DNA of 64,000 nucleotides from Eutypa lata (GCA_022661535.1 JAKULF010000008.1:3348001-3412000), one strand, 5' to 3'. Positions 34,690-48,100 are shown, counted from the stretch's first letter. Notes: a model not told the origin generated them from the letters alone. Numbers and translations are program-made.

Positions 34690-36529
34690 CTACGCAAGCT
34701 TGTACTGCTGCACCAACTTCTCTGCACAGGTGACCCCCGTGACGTACGCAACTGCCTGAGTATGACAACTCGGTAGAACTGGGACCACACTCATATCAGC
34801 GATACGAAGGCCATCAATCCCTATGACCTGGAAATCACTGTTCACCACTGCATCTGAGTCACCAGTCTTCCCCATTTTGGCCGTCCCAGTCATATGCCAA
34901 CTTGAGCTAATGTTTTGAGCCCAATAGTCCAACAAATCTTCGTCTGATTCCGACTTGGGACCAGCTAGTTGTGCTATGCAGTTTTTGGCATAGTCCTCGT
35001 GCTTTGTGACCCGAAGCGAATTGCGCAGCGTCTCAATAGCTACCCGGCGATCGAACGGCGTGGCCAAGAACTTTGGGTCGAATTTAAGGGGGATACTGGG
35101 GTCGGACGACTGTAGGAAGACCTCCCCACGGCTTTGAGCATTGTAATAGAACACAAGTAGGCACGAGTAGTTGAGTGCTTCTTTCGGGAAATCCGGTACG
35201 AGGAAGTGGAAGGGGAAGTGAGTGAAGATCTCGTAGTGGGGAATCGTATCCGAGAGGAGGTATCGCTGCTCTTCGGCTGGGAGATCTTGGAATTCTTTGT
35301 ACGTGGCTAGATCGTCGAACTTGGCAAACGCTATTCCAGTCTCACACGCATATTTTGACCAAGGTCCCGTACCGTCCTTTTTCCATTGCTCCATGGCGTC
35401 GTCCATTGCTTTGGCGTCACCATAAAATGCTCCACGAGTAGAACTATTCTCCTTCCGGGTGTGGACCAGGGGAACGAACATGTGATCTCGAAGGCCTTTC
35501 CCTACGGCTTCGAACGGATGAACTATAGGGATGTTGAATTTGCTCAGCTGCTTGGAGGGCCCAATGCCGGAGTGCATGAGGATCTTGGGGGTGTCTAGAG
35601 AACCTGCAGACAAAATGACCTCCTTCGAAGCAAAATCTGAAGACCGAAATTAGTTATACTTTACTTCGTCTTGATCATTGTGAAATGACCGCCACTTACA
35701 CTTTTCCCCCTCCGACTCTACCCCTATTACTTTCTTCCCCTCCAGGATAAGTCGCTGGGCGAAGAAGCCGGTAACAATCGTCAAATTGCTAGGCTGGGGC
35801 GTCACCAAATCCTTCGCAGTTGTTCGAAGACCGTTATGCGCCGAGTTAATCAACGCGGATATTCCAATAGGATTGCCAGAGTTATGATCCGGATTCAAAG
35901 GAAAGCCAGAATCCGCGAAGATGTCCAGGAACTCAGGGATGTCTTCCTCCCAGTCGGCCGCATACCCGACCTTCAGGGGGCCGGAGGTGCCGTGGTCCGA
36001 GGCCTTCGACGCCGCGTATTTCGCGTCGATGCCGGCCGGGAGCGTACCGTTGAACGTCTCTAGGCTCTTGAAACGCGGCTGCATGTGCTCCCAGCGAAAG
36101 AAGTCGTCTCCCACGACCCGAGCCCACTCATCGTAGTCGTCGCGAGCGCCCACGCTGTAGACGCCGAAGTTGATGGTGCTGGTCCCTCCGATGCCACGCC
36201 CCCGCGCGTAGTCTATCTCGCGGTTGCCGCAGTGCTCTTGCGGTGTCGTCTTGTAGCCCCAGTTCATGTCTTTCTGCGTGAACGTCGTCCACCGCTGCCC
36301 GTCGACGCGAAGATTTCGGTCCTCGTTGGCTCCTCCGGCCTCTACGAGAAGCACGGTGGGCTTCTTGGCTGAATTTGCCAACCCCGCTGCGACAGCGCAC
36401 CCTGCTGGTCCGCCTGCATGTTGTTAGCTGTGCCGTTATGCTTTTGTTATTTGAGCATCCAGCAAGTGGTTGACACCGCATTGGAGAGAACTCACCCCCG
36501 ACAATTATAAAATCATATGTTGCTGTCAT
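34690..36529 (-). CDS. GMC-family FAD oxidoreductase
   Basis: Glucose-methanol-choline oxidoreductases oxidise alcohols using FAD. Three exons, 36496-36529, 35700-36413 and 34690-35636, total 1695 nt, giving 564 residues, the family's usual size, with no frame defect. The N-terminus is the FAD-binding dinucleotide fold (TYDFIIVGGGPAGCAVAAGL, then VLLVEAGG about 15 residues on). GMC signature 1 lies around YARGRGIGGTSTINF, and signature 2 is ILSAGSLDTPKILMHSGIG. The catalytic pair is expected at His in SSSWHMTGTAKMG and His in LPSCHTQAVAYVTG near the C-terminus. There is no signal peptide, so it is probably intracellular. It is closest in style to choline dehydrogenase/aryl-alcohol-oxidase-like fungal enzymes; the substrate is unknown. 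The first exon is only 34 nt. Confidence 0.92.
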
Positions 36530-38693
36530 GATTTTGGAATGATTTTAGATTTCAAGGGAAATTTCTGTTAACTTGGCGAGAGTCGACTGGATATAGTGCT
36601 TGAAAAACCTATACTGAACAGCTATAGGTCCTGCAGTGCGAGCCTTTTGGTTGATAATACTGTCTCACAACTTGGACTATATGTAGCTGTGTCTCATCCC
36701 ACTGGACTCGTGCTTTCCGTGCCATCATGACCGGCTAGAAGAGCGTTTAAATAAACTAGATTTAAGACGGTTGCTTACGACATAGAAATCTACTCGCTGA
36801 TACCGACCAAAGTGTCTGACGCCAGTTTCTATGCACGGTATTTCTTTTTCTTTTCCATTGAATAACAAGATCTCACCTCGCAGCTCGCAACCCCGCGCGT
36901 AATTATCAGCTGGACCCAGTCTGCTTTCGACAACAAGTAGCACATGCTGAGTAAGCCCTATCTGAACCATTTACTCGAGGAGGACTATCTATCTCGTTTC
37001 TAGCTACGAGGTTGAAGGTGCTATAATTACATTTCACATGTGTAGTTGTCTGCCCCTGTAGGCAATCCCTCATGTTGTCGTTTCTATTATAGATAGCATC
37101 AAAGCATGCCGAAGTGAACAAAGCTATTCGGTACAACGCGCATATGCAAGTAGGTTGTGTAACCATCCATCATCGATTACCACCAGGCTCCACCCAAATT
37201 GTGCTGTACTGTGATGGTGCGGAGATGGTTCCCCAAAATTTGACTGATAGTCCCTTTCCGAAGAGATGATTGGATGTCACATTGATGGTCTTAGTAATGC
37301 ACCCTCCAAGATAAATGGCTCTTTTATCTCCATTGTTATGACCGTTACACTGATTAGCCGGATATAACTCGTCGTCTCATAATTATGTGATAGAATTCTG
37401 ACCCATCATGCCCTCCTGTTCAAAAAGCTAGCCTCTATCTAGAGGCTAGCTACTGAGGTAGCATTGTAGACACACCGGGGAGATTTTGAAGCCCCCTTGG
37501 ACATCTCTTAGTCTATTTTACCAGCTATGGCATAATCTTGCAAGGCAATTCGAAGCTAAGTTGGTATTACCTGTTTTCCTAGGAGAATTAATTCCCGCAT
37601 CGATGATACCTATGCTTCGATGATCCTGATGAATATGAATCACATATTGAGGCTTTGATTGGTGGTAATAGTGGTAATAAGTCCTCTGCGAGTGACAACA
37701 GGTCTGCTAGAAGCCAACCCCGTCATACATAAGGTGACCTCGAGTGAAGACACGTATAGCCCCATCTGCTACCAAATAAGATGATACCCCTTTCATAGGA
37801 TGACATACAAAGCCATATTAGGCAGGGGAGCCACTCCATCAAATTTGACATCTTGCTGCGAGACAGCTTGGGTATAATCTCAGATACCCAAGTGATTACC
37901 TGCGGTGCTTATGATGATAATCGGATATATTATCTCAAACGTTCTACCTCCTGCGTGGACTCTCTGTTGCTGGTCTTTTAGGATGCACTGCGACTGGAAT
38001 ATCAAGCCAATTCGACAGAGTCAAATTAGGTGGATAGATGGAAGACCTTCATGGCTCCCTTACCGCGGACATCAGAATGTTCTTGTCTCTGTGTGGCGAT
38101 ACCACCCGAAGTACTAGTCGTGTAGCAAATTTTTATCTTTCCCATCTAATCTGACAAGCCGTTGAACTAGGCGCTATTGGTCTGGAATTAGGACCCGTCG
38201 AGGAGTGCTCTCCAGGGATCGGAAGAACTGAATTGAATGAAGGCAAGTGGCATGAAGACATGCCGACTTTTGATACAATATTCGGGAAAGATCTAAATCA
38301 CTTCCCTAAGATCAATTTGGCTTGAAGGGCAGCTAAGTATAGTGCCTTTTTAATCAAGAGGGCATCCCCGAGCATAATCTTTACTCTTCAAGTTCTTCTA
38401 GACTGCCATCATATTATACTGCGAGGTGTCAATACACCCTAAAGGATTTTATGTAATAACTCTCACCAGCAGTGAAGTAGCACCAACAGCGTAAGAGAAG
38501 AATATGTCTTAGTGGAGCTGATGTCCATTGGTTCTGAGTACGCAATAATATACACCTAACTGAAATGGTTCGTCGACGAGCCGTAGCTACCTAGGTAGTT
38601 CGTAACAATCTGGCCCCCTCGGCCTTCCTTTTCTCTGTTTCTGTTTTCTTCCTCCTCTACCCGTTTCTCAGTAGCTCTATAAGGTGAACCAAT
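36530..38693. other. intergenic, one short hairpin
   Basis: About 2.2 kb without recognised genes. A perfect 10-bp-stem hairpin, GCTAGCCTCT / AGAGGCTAGC with a 4-base loop, lies at 37427-37450. Sequence around 37600-37720 holds TGATAC/GGTAATA repeats of no clear meaning. Confidence 0.5.
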
Positions 38694-40602
38694 TTATAAT
38701 TCACCATCTAACCATATTATGGAATGATCCATATCCGGCTCTTCTTCAAAGTCTCCGATGGTGGCCTTTGCAATTCTCTGCTTTAGCACCTTTACCTGCT
38801 TTGTATATTCTTCCAAATCGGTGAACGCATTGTTCCTCTCTTCGAAGTAACGTATACTGAGTCCTGGGTCCGCCCCGTAGCTCAGTAGCAATGCCATCTT
38901 TTTATATTCTGGTCTATAACCCTGGGCGGCTACAAGGAGAGGGGTACGTCCATAGTTATCACGCTGATTGGTGTTTTGGGGATGCTTCTCTAAGAGCCAC
39001 CGCGTAACCTTGAGTGATATTACGTGGGATCCAGCGGCAACATGAATCGGCAATCTGCCGCATGGTTTCCCGTCTGCGTCAGTCGGACTATTGAAGTAAG
39101 GTTCTGGGATAAACCCCTGGCCGATATCGTTGTTGATACAAAAGCGCATGGTTTCGTCATTGATCTTAGGCGGCAAGTCAAAAAGTGCTTGCTGGAAGTT
39201 TCTATTCACGAATATATCTTGCACATCTGGGCACATCTGCAAAATTAGCTTCGTGCAATCTAGGAATATATCATCCATAAGTATAAGGAGGAGAGGAGAA
39301 CCCCGGGGACTATCCACGCGGGATCGTCCAAAGCAACGCCCGCTTCGACGAGGCGGTATGCAATACCCGGTAGTTTGTGCTCTAGTGCCCACACTAGAGC
39401 GCTTCGACGGTTCTCATCGAAAATATGGGTGTCGGCGCCGTAGCTGATGAGCCTGTCAACAATACGCTCGTTCTCTTGGCGGGTACATGCCCACATCAAA
39501 GCCGTGCTGTTTTGAAGTTGCTTGCAGCGGAAGTCCGTGTGGACGCCCTTCTCGATTAGGCTTTGGGCAATGGAATCCATTCCAACTAAGGCAGCGAGAT
39601 GTAAGGGGCAGATAGCATCGCCCTCATAAAAAGCAGTATGCGGTCTTTTAAATAGGGCGACGTTTTGACGGTGAGGATCGAAGTCCGTAAGTACCTCTTT
39701 GTACTGTGTAATGTCGTAATGCTCCAATAGCCATGTTGCCACGTCCTCGTGGCCACTCAGAATCGATAAGCCTAGAGCATCGACGATGAAGGGATATTCA
39801 ATACTACCAAATTTGTATTGATCTAGTTCCTTCAGTTCAATATTAGGAACAAAATGCTTGATCATCTCGTGAAGCTCTTTCGTACTATATATTGAAAAAA
39901 GGCATTGGAAGCCCGAGGTGGACGTGGGTGAGATGCCCGCATAGTTAACGAGGAGCTTGGTTATTCCTAAGTGTCCATTAATGGCAGACACATGAATGGG
40001 TTTGTGCAGACTCTGCGGGTGTCCCAGATCAAGATAGGCAGGCCAAACCATTTTAGCGGCGTCGATGGCCATCTCTGTGGTGTTTATTCTGCCTTTAGCA
40101 GCAGCCCAGTGAAGGATTGATTCTGGCGGAATACAGATTGGCGAGGGCTTAGGGTATTTCTCTCTGGCAACAAACTCGGCTTCTTCTCTCGTAGCTCCGT
40201 GATCGTGGATTTGACACCTGATTTCCGTCTGTACCGTATGCTCAAGCTGCTCGTCAAATCCCCAAGTGACTTCGTCTGGGAACCTGGAACTGAGAGAATG
40301 CGAAGTTAATTCGACTATTCTTCTGTTATTGTCATGGTAGGCTTTATGTTCGAGTTGTCCCCCCTCGTGTTGCACCTTATTGAGCAAAACATCTGTGGTG
40401 TAGATTTGTTTTTGAAGCATCGCCCAGAGCGTACGGCAGGTTCTTGCAAGCTCAAAGACATCTTTAGGGTCATCTAGAAATTCACTGGCTGTCTTGTACC
40501 AGACATCAGGTATTAGAAGAACACCTCCCCGTGGAATCTGATCAATTAAATTAGCACATGGAAAGAAGTGGGCATACGATTACTTACAATATTCGGCGCC
40601 AT
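38694..40602 (-). CDS. F-box-like/ankyrin-repeat protein, one apparent frameshift
   Basis: Exon 1 (40588-40602) encodes only MAPNI. After a 50-nt intron (40538-40587, GTAAGT to ATCAG) the rest runs from 40537 to 38694. The N-terminus, LLIPDVWYKTASEFLDDPKDVFELARTCRTLWAML, resembles an F-box. Ankyrin-like repeats follow: ILHWAAAKGRINTTEMAIDAA, PIHVSAINGHLGITKLLVNYAG, PLHLAALVGMDSIAQSLIEKG, ALMWACTRQENERIVDRLISYGAD, then LPIHVAAGSHVISLKVTRWLL and TPLLVAAQGYRPEYKKMALLLSYGAD. The frame shifts inside CCCCGGGG at 39301-39308 (…DDPAWIVP to GSPLLLILMDD). The sum is one base short, so a lost C or G explains it; corrected length is 619 residues. It could be a substrate adaptor of an SCF ubiquitin ligase, but the F-box call is weak and no target can be inferred. 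Confidence 0.8.
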
Positions 40603-41228
40603 ATTCCAAGTAATACACGTAGAAGGGATGTCGTTGCTGAGAGTTTGCAAGATGGTTGGTAATTGACACTGAGATGGCGGTGGTAGGTGTGGAAGTACGA
40701 CTCGAGGTGCGTAAGTAGTAGGTGGTTTCCGTAGTATTTATGCGAAGACAGTGCAAAACTGAAAGATGGGGCACAATAGGTGAAATAGTCCTGCTCTTCA
40801 GGTGCTTTCCCAGGGTGATGTATGGCGTTAGTAAAATGGTGGCAGGAAGTTTTCGTAGAGAAGGCGGATCTTAGAGGAATGTACAGAGAGTAACTGTGAT
40901 TTATCTCCAGTCCTCAAGCAAGTTTGGTTTTATATTGTGAATAAGATAAAGAACTTAAATTAAATGCAACCGAATGATCACATTGTAATGGATCCACTTC
41001 GACACTTGCCTAACGTCCCTATTGTTAACAGGTGATAGAGAAATGTTTGCAGTTTCAGGCACCTACCTATTGCTCCATCTTGAATGTGGGCTGCAATAGA
41101 CGCACATATACGTAGGTACTTAAGTACATATACATTATGTTTCCCGGAATATCCAGGTTACCTGATAACGGTTATATAGTACCTCTCAGCTTAAAGCTGT
41201 AAAAATGACATATATACCTATTGTATAG
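40603..41228. other. intergenic, no gene seen
   Basis: This is the promoter side of the ankyrin gene. AT-leaning sequence, no recognised feature. Confidence 0.45.
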
Positions 41229-41783
41229 CTAGGTAACAAGATAATCGTCATACCAACGCCAACCTCTTGGGAACATAGAAAATTGTATCATAGTCTCGAT
41301 ACGAATCGTCTTCGCACGGGATCCCAGGTGGGCTACCAGTTTACTTCGTGTAGTCTCTGCTATCCGCACGCTTTCGGAAACAGTTTTCCCCCCAGAATAA
41401 TTGGGAAGAGCCTCGTTGCAAAACATGTCGCGAGAAGCAGAACCTATAGGCCCAAAAATAGTCTCGAAGTTGGCAACACTCATGAATTCTCCTCGTTCGA
41501 TCTTCCCGGCTGAGATCGACCTCCAGTTGTCTGGAGGTTGACGTACACATAATATGAAGGCGACCGTAAAGATGGTTTGGATAGACTGTAGTTGGTTGAT
41601 TGCCATTCGATCGTCATCACTGAGATGTCTGGGCACATGACATTGTAAGGCAATGTACTTGATATGCCGTAATAAAAGAGCGAATTCGCCATTACAAGAG
41701 TTCTCAGGACGATCATAAGCTAACGAGCCAAAGATGCTGCGTCTCCTGTGTCGGATATGACGAGACGGCCATAAAAATAACAT
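41229..41783 (-). CDS. hypothetical protein, possibly a 5'-truncated gene
   Basis: A 184-residue frame from the first in-frame ATG (41783). The frame is open further upstream to about 41905 and still looks coding there (DISKIYDLAQAVNARY, IPFHFVHHRRRTQ), but that part has no ATG, so a 5' exon may be missing. The central segment LLLRHIKYIALQCHVPRHLS, followed by INQLQSIQTIFTVAF, recalls the fungal family of F-box/2EXR-like proteins of unknown function, where a similar phrase follows the domain. No enzyme motif or membrane segment is seen. It may be a remnant. The family suggestion is tentative. Confidence 0.45.
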   Translation of the reverse strand: MLFLWPSRHIRHRRRSIFGSLAYDRPENSCNGEFALLLRHIKYIALQCHVPRHLSDDDRMAINQLQSIQTIFTVAFILCVRQPPDNWRSISAGKIERGEFMSVANFETIFGPIGSASRDMFCNEALPNYSGGKTVSESVRIAETTRSKLVAHLGSRAKTIRIETMIQFSMFPRGWRWYDDYLVT

Positions 41784-41905
41784 GGCATGGTTCACGTCGA
41801 CTTGAGTCCTCCTGCGGTGATGTACAAAATGGAAGGGAATCCCAACATAACGAGCATTGACAGCTTGTGCTAAGTCGTAGATTTTGGAGATATCAGGTGG
41901 TATAG

Positions 41906-42753
41906 TTTATGGGAAGCCAGCAAAGGTTCCATCTGTCATGGTAATCTGATGGTCAAGCCGAAAGTGGTGCAAGCCGGGTCGAACCTGGTCGAACCAATAT
42001 ATCCTCCAAATCATATATCTGAGCTCCGTCGGAAGACGAGGAAAGCAATGAAATTTTGGGTCTTGGGACCTCAATCTCATGGTGAAAGCGGCAAAAAGAG
42101 ATATATGAAATAGAAGAAACCGTTCGTGTCATTCACAGACGACGTACGCCAAAGTTTCTATGGGCGGACAGAATCGCAGTGGTTGCCAGTAGTCAAGTGT
42201 AGCCTTTTCACGGATGTTTGCGGGCAATGTATGATTGATTTGAAATTGAAGGCAAATGGGATTTCTAGAGGGAGTAGGAAAGAGATAAGATCGGAAAACC
42301 GTGTAGCTCTAGCACGTAAAAAGCAATTCATACTTTTTGCCGCCAGCATTGCTTTTATATCGTATACCAGGATATGATCGGACAGGCCGAGTTATGCAAG
42401 TGGTAGTTTTATGCATCTATGGAGGGTTGATACCATACTTACATAACCACATGTAGGTTTCTGACGATTATATATAAAGCCTGTAATATTACTCGTAATA
42501 GGATACCACGGCTATATACTACTCTCCTACACTTAGTTATCTATCGTGTTTATCCTGGTCCTTGCTAGAATTTAGGCCCGTTGGCAGACTGACACGGCTT
42601 TTCAGAGAATCATTCATGAACTTTTGATCCTAGTCTAAAACCTGATGCTCCTTGTTACGATATACACAGCTCGAACGACCTTTACAACTAGATATTAGCC
42701 TAGCGCTCAGCGCAAGACTCAACCATAAACGATAGCCCCTCCCGAAGCCTTTC
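41906..42753. other. intergenic, no gene seen
   Basis: This is the 3' flank of the disrupted receptor gene. No convincing coding sequence or RNA was recognised. Confidence 0.45.
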
Positions 42754-44090
42754 TTATCTCGATGGACCGTATGAAATTTGCAATTCTTGAACGACGTTGA
42801 TACCCTTTCCATCTGGCGTATTATCCCCAGACTGCCAGTCATGGTTCCTCATTCCCATAGCTGACGCTGTGTACTCCCGGTCTGCAGAGGTGATGATGCT
42901 TCGGTCAGGGTCTTCAGCTCGTTGGTAGGAATTCCCAGACCACAGTTTTGCTTCATCCTCCTCTTTACTCTTTTTCCCTAACTCGCCGTCGTCGCCAGAT
43001 TCCAGCTCGTATGCATCCTCAGGTTTGCGGCCCAGTTGGGATCTTCTGTTCCTAGTCCCCCGAGAGAATCAAGAGGTCGCGTCGCGCGAGCCGTGCGTGT
43101 ATTTAAGTCCCGAGGCAGGCTGGCAAGTCACGCAACGAAATCCACGGCGTATTTACGAATTCGTGTCCACGGGTTAAGTAATGCACGAAAATCAACCCTT
43201 TCGTAGCGTGACTTATATGTAACGCATTCCATTTAAAGTCGTCCACGGTATTTATCGTAAATACGAAATATAACGTAACGATCCATTATTAATAAATATT
43301 ATATTTTTATATATTATTATTATTATATAATTTATTAACCGTATCGTTATAACTTAATAAATGTATACTAAACGGTCCAAATAATTTAAATAATCCGTAT
43401 AACGAATATTTTTAAGTTATAATAACTTCATTTTAACCCTTACTATACCCCCCGGTTACCTTATACAACGCACGAAAAACCTAATCCACGGTATCCATTA
43501 AAGCTCACGGCAATCCACCAAATCTAGGTCGCCGGTGGATCATAAGCAACGCAATCCACATGGCCGGCTCGTGGAGTGCGTTGCATTACTTGCCAGCCTG
43601 TCCCGAGGTGAGCAGTTGCGGGAGGAAGCGTCTGAAGAACGGCTTGAGCGAACTAGCGGACGCGCAAACCACACAAGCGGCAAGCTCGGCGTAGAACCAC
43701 AGCAACTCATAGGCAAGATCCCATGTGTAATTCGTATTGGTGAGTAGTTGCAATGTTAAAATGCAATTCTGGATCGCGGCAATAACAGCACTACGAATGA
43801 AATGTTATGAGCCAATGTCAGACCAAGTAACTACTGATCTGGGGTAGATGAGAAACTTACAATCCACCAGTGGCGAAGATCACAAGTAGTGATACCTTTT
43901 GTCGTCTTGGGACTTGGAGAGGGATGACAATGCGAAGGGGGAGAAGCAAGACAATAACATCAATCAGAACATTCGTAATCTGGGCGGATAGGTAGAATTG
44001 TGTGATGTTTAGACATTTCGCGGTCTTCTTTGCCTCTAAGTCCCATGTTGCATAAACCGAAATGCAAGTAAAGAGATTTATAATAATGTA
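42754..44090 (-). pseudogene. rhodopsin-domain (Pth11/SAT4-like) receptor gene, 3' part, interrupted
   Basis: This is the C-terminal half of a seven-helix fungal integral membrane protein whose N-terminal half lies at 55560-56142. Minus-strand coding begins at the island edge (YIIINLFTCISVYATWDLE) and continues with KCLNITQFYLSAQITNVLID, the membrane helix VIVLLLPLRIVIPL and the loop QVPRRQKVSLL, then a donor GTAAGT at about 43860. The next exon starts near 43795 (AVIAAIQNCILTLQLLTN, YTWDLAYELLWFYAELAACV, SLKPFFRRFLPQLL). A 485-bp element (43116-43600) then interrupts it. Beyond that the frame resumes (GLKYTHGSRDATS), meets a TGA at 43069-43071, and continues in the same frame as a polar cytoplasmic tail (FSRGTRNRRSQLGRKPEDAY … INVVQELQISYGPSR) to a stop at 42754-42756. 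The layout and tail match the family, so this is one gene broken twice. Confidence 0.75.
43108..43608. mobile_element. 485-bp hAT-type element inserted in the receptor's last exon
   Basis: The body is 43116-43600 with an exact 8-bp target duplication TCCCGAGG (43108-43115 and 43601-43608). The termini are inverted: CAGGCTGGCAAGTCACGCAA on the left against CAGGCTGGCAAGTAATGCAA on the right, reverse-complemented. The interior from about 43250 to 43440 is very AT-rich, as in RIP-mutated copies. There is no coding capacity. It splits the receptor's last exon; removing it with one duplication copy keeps the reading frame. Confidence 0.8.
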
Positions 44091-45181
44091 TAAAATAACG
44101 ACCCTCTTCACGCATACCCCCCCTTACGCCCAGGGCGTTTTATAAAGACATTATTATTCGATGTATAAAATTTAAAAATTAATATCTTTACGAATAATAA
44201 AGTTATTTATATTAAACTTTTATAAATTTAATTATAATATAATTATTATTTTAATTATTATTTTCTTTTTAATAAATTTAATATAATTTTTTAAAAGATT
44301 TATATTAAATAAAATAAAATAAATAAATAAAAAATACGTACCTTAAGTACGTATCTTTTTTTAACAATTACCTTGCCTTTATTATTAATTATTCGATAAT
44401 ATAATATATCGTTTTTTTTAATAATATATTATATTGCTTTTAATTATTAAAAACGTTTTTATTATTAAACTTTAATTTTAAAAAAATACATGCTTTTATA
44501 TTTTTATAATTCGTATTAAAATTAAATTCTTTTTAATTAAATAACGTAAATAAATTTTATAATAAATTTCTTTATTAATTCTTTTATTTTTAATATATTT
44601 TTTAATTAAATAAATATTTAATTTAAAATTAAAAGTATTTTTTAAACTTTATTTTTAAATTATAAAAATAATTATTCGTTTTATTATTTTTTATAATTAA
44701 TTTCGAAGTTAAAATTATTAAAAGCTTTATTATTTTACGAAATATAAATTAAATAATAATAATTTCGAAAAAAAAGTTAATTTTTATTAAATTTCTTTAT
44801 AAATTAAATATTCTTTTTAAATAATTTAAATATTATAATAATAAAATTAAATTTAAAAAAGTTAATTTATAAATAATAAAGTTAACGTTTTACGTTTACG
44901 ATAATACTTTAACGAATTTATTATTTAATATTTTTCTTATATTAATAAGTTATATTTTAAATATTTTAAATTTTAATATAATTTATTTTATATAATTTAT
45001 TATTTTTTAAAGCTTTTTAAAAAGTTTTAAAAAATCGATTTTATTAATAACTTTTAAAATATAATTTTAATAACGCTTTTAAAAATAATATTAAAATTAT
45101 CGTTTAAAAAAGTTAAATATATTTATATTAAATAATTAAAAATAAAAAATTATTATTTAATAAATTAAATAAATTTAATAT

Positions 45182-48100
45182 TAAAAATTATAAAAATATA
45201 AATAATTATAAGTTTATAACGTAATTATTAAATAATAATAAAGTAATTTCGAAAAATAAATATAATAAATTATTTTTAATTAACGATTTTAATTAATTAA
45301 AAATTTTTTTATATATTTTAACGCTTATAAATCGTTACGTAATCGTAAATTACGTATTTTAAATAATTATATTTTTTATATTAAATGTATTTTTTTACAT
45401 TAATTTTTTTTTTTAATTATTAATTTTTAATAACTTTATATATTATAATTTTAATCGTAATATAATATAATTTATACGTTATTTAATAATTATAATATTT
45501 TAAATTATTATTATAATCGTTTTATATATAATTTTTAATCGTCGTTATTACGATATTTTTAAACGTTATTAAGCATTTTAAATAATAATTATTCGTTTTA
45601 TATTCGTTTTTAAATTACGTTTTTTAAAAATAAATTATTATTTTCTTTTTTTTAAATTTATAATATTATTTTATTTATTTTATAATATCGTTTTTCGTTC
45701 GTTATTTTTTTTATTATTCGTTTATTATTTTTCGTTAATTATAATAATATTTATTACGTTTTTTTAACTTTTAATCGTTAAATTTTCGTTATTTTAATGT
45801 TTTTTCGTAATAATTTTCGTTAAACTTACGTTTTTAATAAATAAATTAAATAAAATTATTATTAAATTTAAATTAATTTTAATAATAAGTTAAATTTTAA
45901 AAACATTTTTTTAAATAAAATTTATTAATATTATATATTTCTTTTTATTTTAATTTTTTAATTTATTATATCGTTAATTTTATAACGATTAATAATTTAC
46001 GTTATATTTATTATATTAAAAATAAAAATAAATATTTTTTATAAGTTTTTTTATTTTTTTAACGATTTTTATATAATTAATTATTAATTAAATTTCGATT
46101 ATTTTATATAATTTAATTTAATTAATTATAAATTTTATAATTAATATTTATTTTATTAAAAACGAAATTATTATTAATTTTATTTTAAAATTTAAAATAA
46201 CGAAGTATAATTATCGTTTAATCGTTTTTTATTAAGTTATTTTTACTTTTTATAAAGTTTATAAAAAAAATTAAGTTATTTTTAATATTTCGAAAATTAA
46301 ATATATTATTATCGTTATAATTAAATTATAATTATTTCGTTATTTAAAAACTTTAAAGTTTAAATATTAATTAATAAGTTTTTTATTATATTTAATTAAC
46401 GTTTTTTCGTTAATTTTTCGTTATAAAGTTTTAAATTTCGATTAATTTATATCGTTCGTTAAAGTTTAAGTTTATTTTATCGATATTACGTTTATTTATA
46501 ATCGTAATAATTTTATTTATATAATTTTTTACGTCGTTTTTTATTATATTTAAAATAACGATTATTTATAATTTTTTAATAATAAAAAAAAACGTTAAAG
46601 TTAATTTTATTATAAATATTAATTAATTTCGTTTAATATAAATTATTTTATTTTAATATTTAAAAAGTTAAAAGTTAACGTTTTAATCTTAATCGATTTT
46701 ATTTAACGTACGTTTTACGTTATATTATAAAAACGAAAATAATTCGTTTTATTTAATATTTTTTAAAACGTCGTTTAATCGTCGATTTTACGTTAATAAT
46801 ACGTATAATTTATTAATAAAGCGTTAAAGTTTTTAATTTTAAAAATAATAAATTTAATTTTTATTATAATACGTTATTAATTAAATAAATTATTATCGTT
46901 TTATCGTAATTATAAGTTCGATTTTTATAACGAAATAATTAATAATTTAACGATCGTTTTACGTTTATATAAGTTTTTTTTCGTAAAAAACTTTTTATTT
47001 TTAATATTAAAAATATTATTAAAATGTTTTTATTATACTTTTTTATAAGTATTTAAACGGTTTTTAATTAATTTATAACGAATTAAAGTTATTAAAGTAT
47101 TAAAAGTTTAATTCTTTTTTATATAATATTTATTTTATCGTTTTATTTTACGTGTTTTTTTCGTATTTTTTTTCGTAATATATTAAAATTTTTTAAATAT
47201 TAATAAAGTATTTTTTAAAATTTTAAATATTATATTTTATTAATTAATTCTTTTATTTAATTAAAAACTTTCTCGATTTTTAATTATTTTAATATTAAAT
47301 TATATTTTTTATTATTTTTTTTTAAATTTAATAATAATATTTTATCGACGATTTTTCGTTAATTTTATTAAGATTTTAAAAAAATAAAAAAACGTTATAA
47401 ATTTATTAATATTTTATAAATAAATAAATATAATAAGTTTAATCGTTAATTTATTTAATTATTTTAATTTAAATATATATAAACGTTAACTTTACGTTAT
47501 TTTTAAATTAAAAGTTTTTAATAAATAACGTTATTATTTTATTTTTTTAAATTTCTTTTAAAATAAAACGTTTATTATAATGCTTTTTTTACGTTTTAAT
47601 AATTCTTTTTTAAATTTATAATTTAATTTAATTTAATATTTATTTTATTATTTTTAAATAATATTTATATAATATTTTAAACGATAAATATTTAATTAAT
47701 GCGTTATAATAATTATTATAAATAAACTTAATTTTATAAAAGATTTTAATTTAATTATATTAATTAATATTATAATATTTTTAAAGATATTTTTTAAAAA
47801 TTTAATTTATATATTTCGTTTATTTATTTATTTAAAAATAATATATAATAAATAATTAACGTTTAATTTTTTTAACGTCGTAAAATTTTTATTAAAATTT
47901 ATTAATAAATAATATATTTTTATTATTTATAATATTTTTAAAAAATTCGAAATAATATTTAATTTTATCGTTTTTTAAATTAATAAATAACTTCGTAATA
48001 AAATTTATATTAATTTTTTAAAATAATTAATTTAATAAAAATAAAAATTATAAAGTTTTATATAATTTATATCGTAACTTTATAATCTTTTAATAAATAA

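Noticed and set aside
43535..43747. 70-residue plus-strand open frame
   Set aside because: It runs across the 485-bp element's right end and antisense to the receptor's last exon; it is a shadow frame.
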